A DNA stretch of 7,455 nt from the NCBI GenBank assembly GCA_964540165.1, contig CAZILU010000146.1:1-7455 (forward strand), written 5' to 3'. The stretch is from Mariniphaga sp964540165. Lineage in GTDB: Bacteria; Bacteroidota; Bacteroidia; Bacteroidales; Prolixibacteraceae. This document shows positions 7,100 through 7,455 of the stretch, piece after piece. The number at the start of each line of letters is the position of its first letter. Positions within the stretch are counted from its first letter, which is position 1. The notes under the pieces were generated by a model. It ran no database searches and was not told where the DNA came from. It saw only the letters and a list, made by a program, of their open reading frames with translations. The position numbers and the translations under genes are program-made.

Positions 7100-7110
7100 A
7101 GAATCATTCT
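7100..7110. promoter_or_regulatory. Per-box-like palindrome upstream of katG
   Basis: AGAATCATTCT is a perfect 5-1-5 palindrome containing AATCATT, which matches the AATNATT core of the B. subtilis Per box TTATAATNATTATAA; the outer bases match poorly (9 of 14 over the full box). It lies 83-93 bp upstream of the katG start. PerR binding is inferred. Confidence 0.4.
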
Positions 7111-7119
7111 CCTTAAGGA
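7110..7119. promoter_or_regulatory. Palindrome TCCTTAAGGA in the katG upstream region
   Basis: A perfect 10-bp palindrome sharing its end bases with the palindromes on either side. It could be part of a compound operator or simply chance; no known regulator site is recognised. Confidence 0.25.
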
Positions 7120-7138
7120 TTTGGTAAATTTACAAAAT
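7119..7138. promoter_or_regulatory. Candidate operator, 20-bp palindrome upstream of katG
   Basis: The sequence pairs at 9 of 10 positions around the perfect core GTAAATTTAC (7124-7133); the only mismatch is 7123/7134. It lies 102-121 bp upstream of the katG ATG and abuts two other palindromes. Its size suits a dimeric regulator. No complete promoter could be fixed relative to it. Confidence 0.4.
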
Positions 7139-7159
7139 ATCAAAAGAATTGATGCCATT

Positions 7160-7186
7160 AAACAGAGAAAAATTTCTCTGTTTTTT
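7160..7186 (+). terminator. Intrinsic-terminator-like hairpin
   Basis: Arms AAACAGAGAAA (7160-7170) and TTTCTCTGTTT (7173-7183) pair perfectly around AA, followed by a T-run to 7186 on the plus strand; a realistic loop would open the A/T pairs near the tip. The stem is AT-rich. On the minus strand only TTT follows, so it would work poorly there. It lies about 145 bp upstream of the katG start, facing away from it, and may insulate katG or end an antisense transcript. Confidence 0.45.
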
Positions 7187-7455
7187 AGCAGCAAAAAATA
7201 AAAGGAGATGAAACGAGCATGGCAGGATTTTGCCACAAATTATACGAAATACGCTTGCGTATTCTGTCGAACACCAGTAAAATAAACGATGGAGTGAGGC
7301 AAATTAAATGTATGCGAGTTCCATCGGGCCGGGAAAACGAGATGAAACCGGCAAAAGTATTTGTTGAGAAGATGTATATGAACTGAAAATTTAATTAGAT
7401 GAAAATCCTTTTCACGTTAACAATTTTCCGTTTAAATTCTTATTTTTACTTCAAT
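7187..7455. other. Stretch without a confident gene at the right end
   Basis: Apart from the doubtful 55-codon frame, this holds an inverted repeat AATACGC-TT-GCGTATT (7248-7263) and short arms GCCGG (7328-7332) and CCGGC (7348-7352). On the minus strand a frame without ATG crosses the region and stops near 7240; it resembles nothing I know. The last 60 bases are strongly AT-rich and could hold promoter sequence for a gene beyond the window. Confidence 0.4.
7219..7386 (+). CDS. Doubtful 55-codon reading frame
   Basis: Runs from ATG 7219 to TGA 7384-7386, starting MAGFCHKLYEIRLRIL and rich in Lys/Arg. The purine run AAAGGAG at 7201-7207 lies 11 nt upstream, a passable ribosome site but also usable by nothing else visible. 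I recognise no family and no domain, membrane segment or signal peptide. It is the only divergently oriented candidate upstream of katG. It may well be chance. Confidence 0.15.
   Translation: MAGFCHKLYEIRLRILSNTSKINDGVRQIKCMRVPSGRENEMKPAKVFVEKMYMN

Overview
The window most likely comes from a Bacteroidota chromosome, probably a Bacteroidales relative. I infer this from the KatG and PerR sequences, the scarcity of Shine-Dalgarno sites, and one good TAnnTTTG-type -7 box. No rRNA, tRNA or other phylogenetic marker is present, so the assignment is an inference. All convincing genes lie on the minus strand, so the functional order runs from right to left.

Right half (4137-7455): an oxidative-stress pair. 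katG (4810-7017) encodes a complete bifunctional catalase-peroxidase with all the catalytic residues I looked for. It is followed by a Fur-family repressor (4137-4559) that keeps all five regulatory-metal ligands of PerR, including the Asp that separates PerR from Fur, but has lost the Cys4 structural zinc site. Three abutting palindromes (7100-7138) lie about 85-120 bp upstream of katG. A long imperfect inverted repeat (4584-4651) lies just upstream of perR. Both are candidate regulatory sites for a peroxide-sensing loop.

Left half (1-3995): a compact Type III restriction-modification island. Its order is xre regulator, an 86-residue OLD/RecF-like remnant, mod (beta-class N6-adenine methyltransferase), dinD, then res (cut by the left edge of the window). 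Junctions are a 4-bp ATGA overlap, then gaps of 4, 3 and 1 bp, so this is almost certainly one operon. An imperfect 17-bp palindrome overlapping a -7 box lies directly upstream of xre and suggests autoregulated control of the whole operon. The unusual feature is a full-length DinD, a DNA-damage/RecA-linked protein, between the modification and restriction genes.

Base composition differs sharply: a hand-counted 60-bp line is 65% G+C in katG (5941-6000) and 28% in mod (2821-2880). This fits horizontal acquisition of the restriction island beside a resident katG-perR pair, with the junction probably in the 141-bp gap at 3996-4136. The stretch 7018-7455 holds the katG upstream region, one intrinsic-terminator-like hairpin and at most a doubtful 55-codon reading frame.
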